Below the pieces are notes generated by a model. It saw only the letters and a program-made list of their open reading frames with translations, ran no database searches and had not been told where the DNA came from. DNA of 64,000 nt, from contig CAZHAX010000012.1 of the NCBI GenBank assembly GCA_964530325.1, positions 37,544-101,543 on the forward strand, written 5' to 3'. This document shows, one piece after another, positions 33,183 through 41,961 of this stretch; position 1 is the stretch's first letter; every line of letters starts with the position of its first letter. The position numbers and the translations under genes were made by a program. This DNA is from CAZHAX01 sp964530325 (GTDB lineage Bacteria; Chloroflexota; Anaerolineae; B4-G1).

Positions 33183-34475
33183 CTATCCCCGAAGGTGGGG
33201 GAAGGCTGCCAGGCCTGCGTACACTGATTGATCGCCCAGTTCCTGCTCGATGCGCAGAAGCTGGTTGTACTTGGCAACTCGGTCGGAGCGGCACGGAGCG
33301 CCCGTCTTGATCTGACCGGTGTTCAGAGCCACGGCCAGGTCGGCGATTGTGGCGTCTTCCGTCTCCCCGGAGCGATGGGATACGACGACCGCCCAGCCGG
33401 CCCGGTGGGCGATGTCGACCGCGGCGATAGCCTCGGTAAGCGTGCCTATCTGGTTGACCTTGCAAAGCAGGGCGTTGCAGGCATTCAGCTCGATAGCCTT
33501 GCGAACCCGGTCGACATTGGTGACGAGAAGATCGTCGCCGACAATCTGTACCTGGCTGCCCAGGCGCTCGGCCATCACCTGCCAGCTCTCCCAGTCGTCC
33601 TCGGCCAGGCCGTCCTCGATACTGATGATGGGGTACTTCTTCACCCAATCGGCATAGAAGTCGACCATCTCCTCGCCGCTGAGCGTTCGCCCTTCCTTCT
33701 GCAGCACGTACTTGCCGTCCTGGTAGAACTCGCTTGCTGCGGGGTCCAGCGCTATGCGCATCTGGTCTCCGGTCTTGTATCCGGCCTTGCCCACCGCCTC
33801 CAGAATGAGCTCGATCGCCTCCTCATTCGCCCTCAGGCTGGGGGCGAATCCTCCTTCGTCGCCAACACCGGTGGAGTATCCCTTCGCCTTGAGCACGCCC
33901 TTCAGCGCGTGATAGACCTCTGCGCTCCAGCGGAGCGCCTCGGCGAACGAAGGCGCCCCTACCGGCATGACCATGAACTCCTGCAGGTCCGGGCCGTCCA
34001 GGGCGTGTTTGCCGCCGTTGAGGATATTCATCATCGGCACCGGCAGCGTGCGGGCGTTGACCCCGCCGATGTGGCGGTAGAGCGGGATCTGGAGCGCATT
34101 CGCGGCTGCGTGGGCTGTGGCCAGGGATACGCCCAGGATGGCGTTAGCCCCCAGGTTGCCCTTGTTCGGTGTACCGTCCAGCTCCAGCAGCCGGGTATCA
34201 ATGGCCACCTGGTCCGTGGCGTCCCAGCCGAAAAGCTGCTCGGCTATCGTCTCGTTGACGTTGGCCACGGCCTTCATCACGCCCTTGCCGCCGTAGCGGT
34301 TCTTGTCCCCATCACGGAGCTCGTGCGCTTCGTGCACGCCAGTCGACGCCCCGGAAGGAACGGCCGCCCGGCCCCACGCTCCCCCCAGCAGGGATACCTC
34401 CACCTCGACCGTCGGGTTGCCCCGAGAGTCCAGGATCTCGCGAGCTGCAATGGTTTCGATCTCCGTCTCTATCAT
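33183..34475 (-). CDS. eno: Enolase
   Basis: A 430-residue enzyme converting 2-phosphoglycerate to phosphoenolpyruvate. Family landmarks are AREILDSRGNPTVEVEV, the loop VPSGASTGVHEAHELRD, the metal ligands in IISIEDGLAEDDW and VGDDLLVTN, the catalytic lysine in LCKVNQIGTLTEA, and the signature VVSHRSGETEDATIADLAV. The ATG at 34475 follows GGAGGAGAG; an in-frame start at 34490 would add five residues and is less likely. Standard length. It lies within a leftward run with a DRTGG/AAA gene upstream and a lipoprotein gene and pyk downstream. Confidence 0.97.
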   Translation of the reverse strand: MIETEIETIAAREILDSRGNPTVEVEVSLLGGAWGRAAVPSGASTGVHEAHELRDGDKNRYGGKGVMKAVANVNETIAEQLFGWDATDQVAIDTRLLELDGTPNKGNLGANAILGVSLATAHAAANALQIPLYRHIGGVNARTLPVPMMNILNGGKHALDGPDLQEFMVMPVGAPSFAEALRWSAEVYHALKGVLKAKGYSTGVGDEGGFAPSLRANEEAIELILEAVGKAGYKTGDQMRIALDPAASEFYQDGKYVLQKEGRTLSGEEMVDFYADWVKKYPIISIEDGLAEDDWESWQVMAERLGSQVQIVGDDLLVTNVDRVRKAIELNACNALLCKVNQIGTLTEAIAAVDIAHRAGWAVVVSHRSGETEDATIADLAVALNTGQIKTGAPCRSDRVAKYNQLLRIEQELGDQSVYAGLAAFPHLRG

Positions 34476-34507
34476 CTCTCCTCCTCCCAATCGCCCGGCC
34501 TGGACAT

Positions 34508-35578
34508 CTACAATCCCAGGCTCTTGAACAGCCTATCAAAGTCGAAATGCTCGGCCAGAAGCGCCTCGAACTGGCTCAACTTGGCCGCCTGGCCCAGCCT
34601 GGTCTTGCCGAACACCTTCTCGATCGCCTCGACCGTCTCCAATGTATTGTGGCGGACCAGCAGCACAGGCACCTGCGCCTCCTCGGCCCGTCTCAGCACG
34701 TCAGGCACCGGATGCAGGTGGCCGGTCAGGATCAGGCAGGTGGAGGCGGTCTCCAGGGCTACCAGCTGGATATCGGCCCGATCGCCGCCGGTGATCACCG
34801 CTTTCGTGCCGCACACTCTCCTGATGCGCGGCATGGCCTGCTCGACGCTCATCGCCCCGACGACCATGTTCTCGATGAGGGCGTCTCCCCTGTCCGGCAC
34901 GGCCAGGAATTCACCCTCCAGCACTTCTGCCAGCTCAGCCACGCTGATTGCCTGCAGCTGCTCGCGCAACGGCAGCGCTCCCAGCAGCGGTATGCCCTGC
35001 TTCTCCACATAGGGCCCCGCGGTGTTGCGCACGAAATCGAGTTCCTGATCAGGCACGCGGTTGGCTACGATGCCCAGGAGCCGATCGTCGAGGCGCAGCT
35101 TGGCTACGATGGAATCATCCAGGAACGAGAGGCGATCGCAGTAGGGCACAACAGCCAGGACGCGCACGTCGAGCGCCTCCGCGACGACAGGCGTACCCAA
35201 TCCCAGGCCGAACCCCTCCCGCAGCGACGCGCCACCCTCGAGAAGAACTACATCCCTGCCCTTGCTGACGCGCTCGAAGGCGGCCTTGACCTGACCAAGC
35301 AGGTCAGGCGGCTTCTTGGCCTCGATGGCCTGCGTGAGCAGTTCCTCCGTCGCCAGCACCCCAACGAGGTCGCAGGGCTTCTCGGGCAGTCCCAGTGTTC
35401 GGCCGACGAAGTCAGCGTCCTCGTCCGAGGGGCCGCACCTGGCCTGCCAGGGGTGCGTGCTGAGCGGCTTCAGGTAGCCAACTTTGAGGCCGTCCGCCTG
35501 GAGCCTGCGGCCTATGCCGAGGCAAAGGGCCGTCTTCCCGCTAAAAGTGTGTAGAGATGTGATGTACAGGGCTATCAT
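34508..35578 (-). CDS. Phosphotransacetylase-type AAA_26/DRTGG domain protein
   Basis: A 356-residue protein like the regulatory N-terminal half of long phosphotransacetylases. A BioD-like P-loop domain has the variant loop SLHTFSGKT (about residues 8-16). A DRTGG domain (about 220-330) follows in the region IENMVVGAMSVEQAMPRI. No catalytic phosphotransacetylase domain is present. Such stand-alone proteins often sit beside ADP-forming acyl-CoA synthetases, as here (54 bp downstream of one). This suggests a regulatory or chaperone role in acetyl-CoA/acetate conversion, but activity is not established. Confidence 0.85.
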   Translation of the reverse strand: MIALYITSLHTFSGKTALCLGIGRRLQADGLKVGYLKPLSTHPWQARCGPSDEDADFVGRTLGLPEKPCDLVGVLATEELLTQAIEAKKPPDLLGQVKAAFERVSKGRDVVLLEGGASLREGFGLGLGTPVVAEALDVRVLAVVPYCDRLSFLDDSIVAKLRLDDRLLGIVANRVPDQELDFVRNTAGPYVEKQGIPLLGALPLREQLQAISVAELAEVLEGEFLAVPDRGDALIENMVVGAMSVEQAMPRIRRVCGTKAVITGGDRADIQLVALETASTCLILTGHLHPVPDVLRRAEEAQVPVLLVRHNTLETVEAIEKVFGKTRLGQAAKLSQFEALLAEHFDFDRLFKSLGL

Positions 35579-35632
35579 CAGCGTCGCCTTTCGCTGTCTC
35601 GCAGCTCTCGCGGCTGTGTCTGGCCGCTCGCG

Positions 35633-37750
35633 CTACTCCTCTCCACCTTCCTCGCCTGTGGGCGCCAGGATCAGGCGCATGTCCAGCGCCATTGCTCCAC
35701 GCCCTTCTTCGAACACAACCAGCGGGTTGATGTCCAGCTCAACGATCTCAGGGAAGTCGGTCACCAGCTGGCTGACTCGGACGAGCGCCTCCACCATCGC
35801 TTCGTGGTCCGCCCTCGGCTGGCCTCGAACGCCGTCAAGGATAGGATAGGCCCTGATCTCGTGGATCATCTCCCGCGCCTCCTCCGGGCTGAAGGGGGCG
35901 ACGCGGAAGGCCACGTCCTTGAGTGCTTCGACGTAGATCCCTCCCAGGCCGAAGGCGACGAGTGGCCCGAACTGCGGGTCGCGGGTCATTCCGACGAGAA
36001 CCTCGCGTCCCTTGGGAACCATCTGCTGCACCAGACATCCCCAGATCCGGGAGCCGGGGACGTATCGCTGAGCGCGGTAGACAATCAGATCGAAGGCGTC
36101 CCGTACGTCGTCGGCCGAGCCCAGGTTCAGTTTCACACCGCCCACGTCGGTCTTGTGAAGGATGTCAGGCGAGGCCACCTTCAAGACAACAGGGTAGCCC
36201 ATCTCGTCCGCAACCTTGACCGCTTCGTCCGCCGTCTCAGCTACTCGGGATTCAGGAATCGGGAGGCCGTAGGCCTCCAAGACCTCACGGGCCTCTGAAT
36301 CACCGATCGACACCCGGCCCTCGTCGCGGACCCGCCTGAAGAGGTCGCGCACGGCTTCCGCGCGAACCTTGCGGCGCTGGATGGTGGGCTCAGGCGCCTG
36401 CTTCTCCAGGCGGTATGTGTTCATAGCGGCCAGCGCCTCGGCAGCCCGCTCGGGGAAGGGATAGCTGGGAACGCCGAGCTCCTGGAGCAGGTCGATGCCG
36501 GGCCTGACGCGGGCCTCGCCCATGAAGCAGGCTGCTACCGGCTTGTCTGCGCCCTTGGCCACGCACCCAATGGCACGGGCCGTCTCTTCGATCTCTGTGA
36601 CCGCCTGCGGAGTGATGATGACCAGTAGCCCATCTACGTTTGGGTCTTTGAGGGTCAACGCTATCGCCTGCTCGTACCTGGCGGCCGGGGCGTCTCCCAG
36701 CAGGTCTACAGGATTGGCCACGCTCGCCTCGCCGGGAAGGCCACTCGTCAGGGCGTCTGCGGTATCTGCCGCGAGGTGCGCCAACTGCAGGCCAGCGTGC
36801 TCGAGAGCGTCCGTGGCCAGGATGCCGGGGCCGCCCGCGTTAGTGACGATGCATATCCGGTCACCCTTCAGCAGCGGCTGGTAGGCGAAGGCCCGGGCGT
36901 AGTCGAACAGCGCCTCCATCGACTCGGCTCGCAGCACGCCTGCCTGCTTGAACGCGGCCTGGTAGGCGGCCTCGGAGCCCGCCAGACTGCCTGTGTGCGA
37001 GGAAACCGCGCGCGACCCCGCCGCGGTCACGCCCGACTTGATGGCTACGACCGGCTTTCTGTGGATCGCCCGGCGCGCAACTTCCATGAACTCCTGGCCG
37101 TCCGGCAAGCCCTCCACGTAGATCAGGATTACCCGGGAGTCAGGGTCATCAGCCCAGGCGCGCAGCAAATCGGTCTCGCTCACATCCGCTTTGTTCCCCA
37201 GGCTGACGAACTTGGCTAGGCCGAGCTGGCCTGCCATTGCCATATCCAGCACGGCGGTGCCCAGCGCCCCGGACTGGGACATGAAGGAGATCGGTCCCCG
37301 CGGCGGCATCCCGGCAGCGAAGGTGGCGTTGAGCGGCGCGGCCGTATCGATGACGCCGAGGCAGTTGGGGCCGATGAGACGGATCGAGTGCTTGCGGGCG
37401 ATCTCCATCAACTCGACCTCCCGCTCCAGCCCTTCGCGGCCGGCCTCGCGGAAGCCGGCACTGATAACCACAACAGCGCTGATGCCCTTCTGGCCGCACT
37501 CCTCGACCACTGAGTTGACGAGCCGGTACGGAATGACGATCACCGCCAGATCAATCTCCTCCGGCACCTCGAGCACGGACGGGTAGGCCTTGAGCCCCAG
37601 GATATCATCCGCCTTGGGGTTGATCGGGTAGACCTTGCCGGTGAATCCGCCCTCGATGATGTTGGCCAGCACGGCGTGGCCTAGCTTCTCGGGATCGCGC
37701 GAGGCGCCGATGACGGCAATGGAACGGGGGCGAAAGAAGGTGGTGAGCAT
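35633..37750 (-). CDS. ADP-forming acyl-CoA (acetyl-CoA) synthetase, alpha-beta fusion
   Basis: A 705-residue fusion of both subunits of the NDP-forming acyl-CoA synthetase, which makes ATP from acyl-CoA and phosphate during fermentation. The CoA-binding domain (about 1-130: GASRDPEKLGHAVLANI; LIGPNCLGVID) is followed by two ligase-CoA domains with the phosphohistidine loop SSHTGSLAG. The C-terminal ATP-grasp_5 domain (about 480-700) contains VVLKVASPDILHKTDVGGV, holding the second histidine. Length and order match archaeal and Chloroflexota homologues. Some homologues are acyltransferases that acetylate proteins (Pat-like), but those carry an extra GNAT domain that is absent here. It is the first gene of the leftward run. 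Confidence 0.92.
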   Translation of the reverse strand: MLTTFFRPRSIAVIGASRDPEKLGHAVLANIIEGGFTGKVYPINPKADDILGLKAYPSVLEVPEEIDLAVIVIPYRLVNSVVEECGQKGISAVVVISAGFREAGREGLEREVELMEIARKHSIRLIGPNCLGVIDTAAPLNATFAAGMPPRGPISFMSQSGALGTAVLDMAMAGQLGLAKFVSLGNKADVSETDLLRAWADDPDSRVILIYVEGLPDGQEFMEVARRAIHRKPVVAIKSGVTAAGSRAVSSHTGSLAGSEAAYQAAFKQAGVLRAESMEALFDYARAFAYQPLLKGDRICIVTNAGGPGILATDALEHAGLQLAHLAADTADALTSGLPGEASVANPVDLLGDAPAARYEQAIALTLKDPNVDGLLVIITPQAVTEIEETARAIGCVAKGADKPVAACFMGEARVRPGIDLLQELGVPSYPFPERAAEALAAMNTYRLEKQAPEPTIQRRKVRAEAVRDLFRRVRDEGRVSIGDSEAREVLEAYGLPIPESRVAETADEAVKVADEMGYPVVLKVASPDILHKTDVGGVKLNLGSADDVRDAFDLIVYRAQRYVPGSRIWGCLVQQMVPKGREVLVGMTRDPQFGPLVAFGLGGIYVEALKDVAFRVAPFSPEEAREMIHEIRAYPILDGVRGQPRADHEAMVEALVRVSQLVTDFPEIVELDINPLVVFEEGRGAMALDMRLILAPTGEEGGEE

Positions 37751-37796
37751 AGGCTATTCTGCTGCAGCGAAGGCTTCCCCAGGCGGGTCGGCCCGA

Positions 37797-37825
37797 ATGG
37801 TACACGAAAGGAGCGGATTTGGCAA
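37797..37825 (-). promoter_or_regulatory. Promoter of the acyl-CoA synthetase/enolase/pyruvate kinase run
   Basis: On the minus strand, TTGCCA (37825-37820) and TACCAT (37802-37797) are 17 bp apart, 46 bp upstream of the start codon. Confidence 0.55.
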
Positions 37826-37898
37826 GCACTGCGGAGGCGACTCTAGCCTGCCGGACCGCCCGCTCCTGCGAGAATCGAATCCGGCGGTGGAGCATGTG

Positions 37899-39437
37899 CT
37901 AGCGGTCGATCCAGCGGCGAAGCTCTTGCCTCTGGAGCAGCCAGGTGGCCAGGAGGAAGAACGCGGCGCCCAGCACTACCCCGCCGCCGCCCACAAGCAG
38001 CGGGTCGCGGTCCGGCAGAGCGGCCTGCCAGGCACATAGAAGAAGCAGCATACCGGCGGCGGCCAGGGCTGTCCTGGCCAGCGAAGCAGTGATCGCCCTT
38101 CCCTCAAGTCCGCCCAGGCGCGAGCGCAGCAGGCAGAGAAGGCCCGCTAGCTGGGCCAGGGCAGCAAGCGAGCTGGCCAGTGCCAGGGCGGCGTGCTCGG
38201 GCCAGCCAGCGGTCCTGAAGAGCGGCGGCAGGGTCAGGCTGAGGACGATGTTGGCCGCCACTGCCACTCCACCCACCCACACCGGTGTGAAGGTGTCCCG
38301 CAGGGCGTAGAAGGCCCGCGCGGCTATCTCGACACCGGAGTGGCCGACGAGGCCTACGGCGTAGAGGGCCAAGGCCCAGGCGACCGCTTCAGTGGAGGAG
38401 GCCTCGAAGGCGCCCCTTTCGAATAGAAGGGCAACCAGGGGCCGGGCGAGGACGACGAGGCCGACGGTGGCCGGCAGAGAGAAGAGGAATACGGCGCGCA
38501 AGACGGCAGCGACCGTGCTGCGCATCTCGGCGCGCTGGCCTCGGGCCTCTTGATCGGCGAATGTGGGGAAGGCCGCCGTCGCCGCCGCCTGGGCAAAGAC
38601 GCCCTGCGGCAGCAGCATGAGCGGCCAGGCGTAGTTGATGGCAGAAACCGCTCCTTCTCCCATCCCAGTGGCCAGGCTGTTGTTGACGACGAAGTTGATC
38701 TGGGTGATAGAGGTACCGATTATCCGGGGTATCATCAGCCGGGCCACTTCACGAACGTCGGGCAAGCCCAGACCGAGGGAGGGTATGTACCTGGCGCCTA
38801 GCCTGAGCAGAGCCGGGACCTGGATCAAGAGGTGGAACAGCGCTCCGGCGACCGATCCAATGGCCAGGCGCCAGACACCCATACCCTCGGGCAGAAGGAG
38901 CGTACTGCCGATCAGCGACAGGTTGTAGACAGAAGGGGCCAGCGACGGCAGCAGGAAGTGCTGATGGGCATTCAGTACGGCCATCGCGACTGCGCTAGCG
39001 CCAAAGATGGCAGGGGCAACCAACAGTAGCCGCAGCAGGCGGACGGTGAGCAGCTGCTGGTCCGCCGAGAAGCCGGGAGCGATCACCGTGGGGACTAGGA
39101 GGGGTGCGAGTATGGCGATGAGAACGCTGAAGATGGTGAGCGCCAGCACTGCCAGATTGGCTACTGCCGAGGCGAGCCTCCACCCGCTGTGGGGATCCCC
39201 CCTGACGAGGTGGCGGGTGTAGGTGGGGATGAAGGCCGACCCCAGCGCCCCGCCGACGAGGACCATGAAGACCAGCTCGGAGATACGGGCGGCCGCCTGG
39301 TAGGAATCGAGATCTGCGCTGGTACCGAATTCGTCGCCGATGACGATCTGGCGGACAAGCCCCAACGCCCCGCTGAGGGCGAAAGCGGCCATCACCAGGG
39401 AGGCGGCACGAGCTACTCGGCGCCGGCTATGAGTCAC
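37899..39437 (-). CDS. murJ: Lipid II flippase MurJ (MviN family)
   Basis: A 512-residue polytopic protein with about 14 membrane segments. It moves lipid-linked peptidoglycan precursor across the cytoplasmic membrane. MATE/MOP-fold MurJ landmarks include FALSGALGLVRQIVIGDEFG, ISELVFMVLVGGALGSAFIP, NAHQHFLLPSLAPSVYNL, LMIPRIIGTSITQINFVVNN and ARAFYALRDTFTPVWVG. The start is taken as the GTG at 39437 after GGAGAGAGG. A longer frame back to 39524 would add a non-conserved, proline-rich leader. The next gene on the left begins the metabolic run; the histidine kinase gene lies upstream in the same direction. Confidence 0.9.
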   Translation of the reverse strand: MTHSRRRVARAASLVMAAFALSGALGLVRQIVIGDEFGTSADLDSYQAAARISELVFMVLVGGALGSAFIPTYTRHLVRGDPHSGWRLASAVANLAVLALTIFSVLIAILAPLLVPTVIAPGFSADQQLLTVRLLRLLLVAPAIFGASAVAMAVLNAHQHFLLPSLAPSVYNLSLIGSTLLLPEGMGVWRLAIGSVAGALFHLLIQVPALLRLGARYIPSLGLGLPDVREVARLMIPRIIGTSITQINFVVNNSLATGMGEGAVSAINYAWPLMLLPQGVFAQAAATAAFPTFADQEARGQRAEMRSTVAAVLRAVFLFSLPATVGLVVLARPLVALLFERGAFEASSTEAVAWALALYAVGLVGHSGVEIAARAFYALRDTFTPVWVGGVAVAANIVLSLTLPPLFRTAGWPEHAALALASSLAALAQLAGLLCLLRSRLGGLEGRAITASLARTALAAAGMLLLLCAWQAALPDRDPLLVGGGGVVLGAAFFLLATWLLQRQELRRWIDR

Positions 39438-39505
39438 GGTGCCTCTCTCCAGGAATGGAGGTGACACAGGAGGGGAACTGACGGCGACGATGTGCATAAA
39501 CGCGT

Positions 39506-39537
39506 GGAGAGCCAGGGCCGCCACACCCTGGCTCTCC
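39506..39537 (-). terminator. Strong 12-bp hairpin between the kinase gene and murJ
   Basis: GGAGAGCCAGGG (39506-39517) and CCCTGGCTCTCC (39526-39537) form a perfect 12-bp stem with an 8-nt loop. In leftward transcripts it is followed by ACGCGTTTATG, a poor U-run. It lies 69 bp before the murJ start, so it may be a terminator for the kinase transcript or a leader element of murJ. Confidence 0.5.
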
Positions 39538-39703
39538 CCAGAAGGAGGAGAAGAAGAGAAACCGCCTCTGGACCTGACTTCATGGTATCATGCGTGGCGC
39601 TAGGCACTTGACGCTAGCCCTACGCGTACCCTACGGCTGCCCTACGACCGTCCGCCGCGGGGCCTTGTGAAGCGGTCAGGCCGGCCCTGTGCCTGCGGAA
39701 AGC

Positions 39704-39718
39704 GCACCCGGAGGGTGC
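39704..39718 (-). terminator. Small hairpin right after the histidine kinase stop
   Basis: On the minus strand, GCACCC, a TCC loop and GGGTGC directly follow the stop codon and are followed by GCTTTCC. It is short, and termination here is uncertain. Confidence 0.4.
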
Positions 39719-41635
39719 CTAGGCCGGCAGGGTTGGGATGACGATGGTGAAAGCGCTGCCCTTGCCGGGAGAACTCTCCACCCACACCCGTCCGCTGTGC
39801 TTCTCCACCACTGACTTGACGATCGACAGGCCCAGCCCTGTGCCCTCTATTCCTGCCGTCTCCTCCGTATCGACTCGATAGAACCTATCGAAGATGTATG
39901 GCTGCTGGGAGACGGGTATGCCGATGCCGTTGTCGGCCACCCGGACGACAACGTGGTCCCCTTCGGCGTGGGCGGTCACACTGACCCACCCGCCGACTCC
40001 CGTGTATTTCACAGCGTTTACCAGCAGGTTGTCCATCACCTGGCGTAGACGGTGCGGACTGCCGCTGATGGGCGGCAGCTCCTGGGGAGGGTCCCAGCGC
40101 AGCTCCTGGCCTTTCTCAAGCGCCAATGGCTGGCAACTGTGCACGGCGCGTTCGATCACCGCCAGCAGGTCACAACTGCACATCTCCAGGTCCCGCCCGG
40201 CCTCGATGCGACCGATCTCGAGGAGGTCGTCGATGAATCGAGTCACCGACTCTGCGCTCTCGCGAATGAAGCCGGCAAACTCGCGGCCTCGCTCGGAAAG
40301 CTCGCCCGAGCTCAAGAGCAGGTCCACGTAGCCCAAGATGGTGGCCAGGGGAGTGCGCAGGTCGTGCGAGACTGAAGATACGAACTCAGACCTGATTCTC
40401 TCAAGCTCCTTGAGGTGAGAGATGTCCTGAACGACGAGCGCCCACCCTACGCCATCGATCTGTGCAATCTGTGCATCCACCGTTCTGCCGTCCTCCAGGG
40501 ATATCTCTCTCTGCGCGGTCTCCGCCTTCTGATCGAAGAGGCTGGCTATGTCACGAAGGTGGGTCTGGGGGATTGCCTGCTCGAGCGGCAGCCCGAGCGC
40601 TCTCTCTGCTACCAACCCCAGGGCTGCGCACGCCGCGTCATTGCAGAAAGACACACGTTTCTGCTCGTCGACGAGGACCACTCCGCCCCAGTCCCCACGC
40701 AGGATGGCCTCGAGCTTTTCCCGCTCGCTGTCGACGGCGTCGAATAGCTGGGCATTGACCAGGGCGACCCCGGCGTGAATGGCGAGGGCGGACAGCAGAT
40801 CGGCGTCGCGGTCGGTGAAGCGGCGCCCAGGTTCCGTGGTCGTGACGCCGATAACTCCGACGCACTCACCTCCGGGAAGGACGATAGGGGAGTACAGGAG
40901 GGATCTGACGGAGTGGCCGGTTGGCGCTTTGAGCCTCTTGCCGGACTTGAGGACAGGACGGCCAGCGCGCAGCGCCGTGAGCACGGCCCGGTGAGCAATA
41001 GGCTTGCCGAGTGGCGCTTTGTGGCGTTGAGGTCCTCGCACCGCTCTGAGGGTGGGAGCCCCGGACTCGTCCTTCAGGACGATGAGGCTCTCCTCGGCAC
41101 CGAGTGCTCCCGCAGCCAGTTTGAGCAGGCGATCAACAGCCTCGTCCGGGGGGCCCAGCAGGATGGCCGCTCTAGAGAGTCCGACCAGGGCGGCCGCCTC
41201 GCCCAGCCGGCGGCGCAACCTATCGTTCTCCCTGCATAGCTGCTGCAACTGGCTGTTCAGGTCCGGACCGCTGGCAGCCAGCGGCAGTACCAGATCGAGT
41301 GCGGCCCGGACCTGGCCGCGGTCAAACGGTGCGACCAGGCAGAGGTTGGCTCCCAGCCGATACGCCTCCAGCACCGACTCCTCACTGCCTGACGGTGCGG
41401 TGCAGACTATCGGGGCGTCGAATCCCTGCCCTCGGAGGGCCCGAATGGCCTTGACGCCTGCCTGTTGTGGATCACCTATCACGAGGATGAGGGCGTCCGC
41501 GCGGGATTCGAGGGCCAGTCGGGCCGGGTCCTGGCCTTCGGCTGCAATCGTCACTTCCCGTGCGGCGCTTTCGAGAGCTTCCGCCAGCAGCCGGCTTCTG
41601 TCTGCGTCCGCTATCAGAACAGACTGCCTCTTCAT
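39719..41635 (-). CDS. Sensor histidine kinase with pseudo-receiver, GAF and PAS domains
   Basis: A 638-residue soluble hybrid-type kinase. A receiver-like domain (about 1-120) starts SVLIADADRSR, but its phospho-acceptor position is valine (ALILVIGDP), so it is probably a pseudo-receiver. A GAF domain (about 150-300), a PAS domain (about 310-400), the HisKA helix with SSVSHDLRTPLATILGY (phospho-histidine), and a HATPase_c domain (N box NLLVNAVKYT, G1 DNGIGIP, G2 GTGLGLSIVKS) follow. No membrane segment is seen, so it should sense an internal signal. The start at 41635 has AGGTAGG upstream; longer readings run into the intergenic region. No partner response regulator gene is adjacent. Confidence 0.92.
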   Translation of the reverse strand: MKRQSVLIADADRSRLLAEALESAAREVTIAAEGQDPARLALESRADALILVIGDPQQAGVKAIRALRGQGFDAPIVCTAPSGSEESVLEAYRLGANLCLVAPFDRGQVRAALDLVLPLAASGPDLNSQLQQLCRENDRLRRRLGEAAALVGLSRAAILLGPPDEAVDRLLKLAAGALGAEESLIVLKDESGAPTLRAVRGPQRHKAPLGKPIAHRAVLTALRAGRPVLKSGKRLKAPTGHSVRSLLYSPIVLPGGECVGVIGVTTTEPGRRFTDRDADLLSALAIHAGVALVNAQLFDAVDSEREKLEAILRGDWGGVVLVDEQKRVSFCNDAACAALGLVAERALGLPLEQAIPQTHLRDIASLFDQKAETAQREISLEDGRTVDAQIAQIDGVGWALVVQDISHLKELERIRSEFVSSVSHDLRTPLATILGYVDLLLSSGELSERGREFAGFIRESAESVTRFIDDLLEIGRIEAGRDLEMCSCDLLAVIERAVHSCQPLALEKGQELRWDPPQELPPISGSPHRLRQVMDNLLVNAVKYTGVGGWVSVTAHAEGDHVVVRVADNGIGIPVSQQPYIFDRFYRVDTEETAGIEGTGLGLSIVKSVVEKHSGRVWVESSPGKGSAFTIVIPTLPA

Positions 41636-41666
41636 AGAACCTACCTGGAGGGCTGGTATCGGCGGC

Positions 41667-41695
41667 ATGATACCTGCAATCGGCCCACGGGTCAA
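41667..41695 (-). promoter_or_regulatory. Promoter and possible operator of the histidine kinase gene
   Basis: On the minus strand, TTGACC (41695-41690) and TATCAT (41672-41667) are 17 bp apart. An inverted repeat GGTATC (41655-41660)/GATACC (41669-41674) overlaps the -10 box and could bind a regulator. Confidence 0.6.
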
Positions 41696-41808
41696 ATCGT
41701 AGTCGGAGGCCGATCTGGGCAAGCAGCTGTTCAGGGGCTGACTGGCCCCAGGGGCGCCGGTGCAGAAACGCCGGCGGCCTACAGGCGCCTCGACGGGGCC
41801 GATGGCGG

Positions 41809-41837
41809 TTGCCTGATTTGGGAAAGCGGTGTAGAAT
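41809..41837 (+). promoter_or_regulatory. Promoter of the nuoB-nuoCD-nuoI-PSP1 operon
   Basis: TTGCCT (41809-41814) and TAGAAT (41832-41837) are 17 bp apart. This predicts a leader of about 118 nt before the nuoB ATG. Confidence 0.6.
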
Positions 41838-41961
41838 ACCGCCCCGTGGCGGCCGTGCTGGATGAGGGCGCAGCTATCGCGTAGTCGGGGCGGACAGCCG
41901 GCAAGCACCGTCTAGACGATGGAGCCGCTGACGAAGGGATCGGCAAGGAGGTCTTTCGTCG

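Larger units (their letters stand above)
41636..41961. other. Divergent intergenic region between the kinase gene and nuoB
   Basis: This 326-bp gap holds the leftward kinase promoter and a rightward promoter for the nuo cluster. The rest is GC-rich sequence without a recognisable gene. Confidence 0.65.

Noticed and set aside
33228..35012. 594-codon rightward frame across eno and the DRTGG gene
   Set aside because: It spans two genes with unmistakable leftward protein families and shows no domain itself.
37871..37883. GAGAATCGAATCC, resembling the T arm of a leftward tRNA
   Set aside because: The flanking bases do not pair as a T stem, and no D arm, anticodon arm or acceptor stem can be drawn around it.
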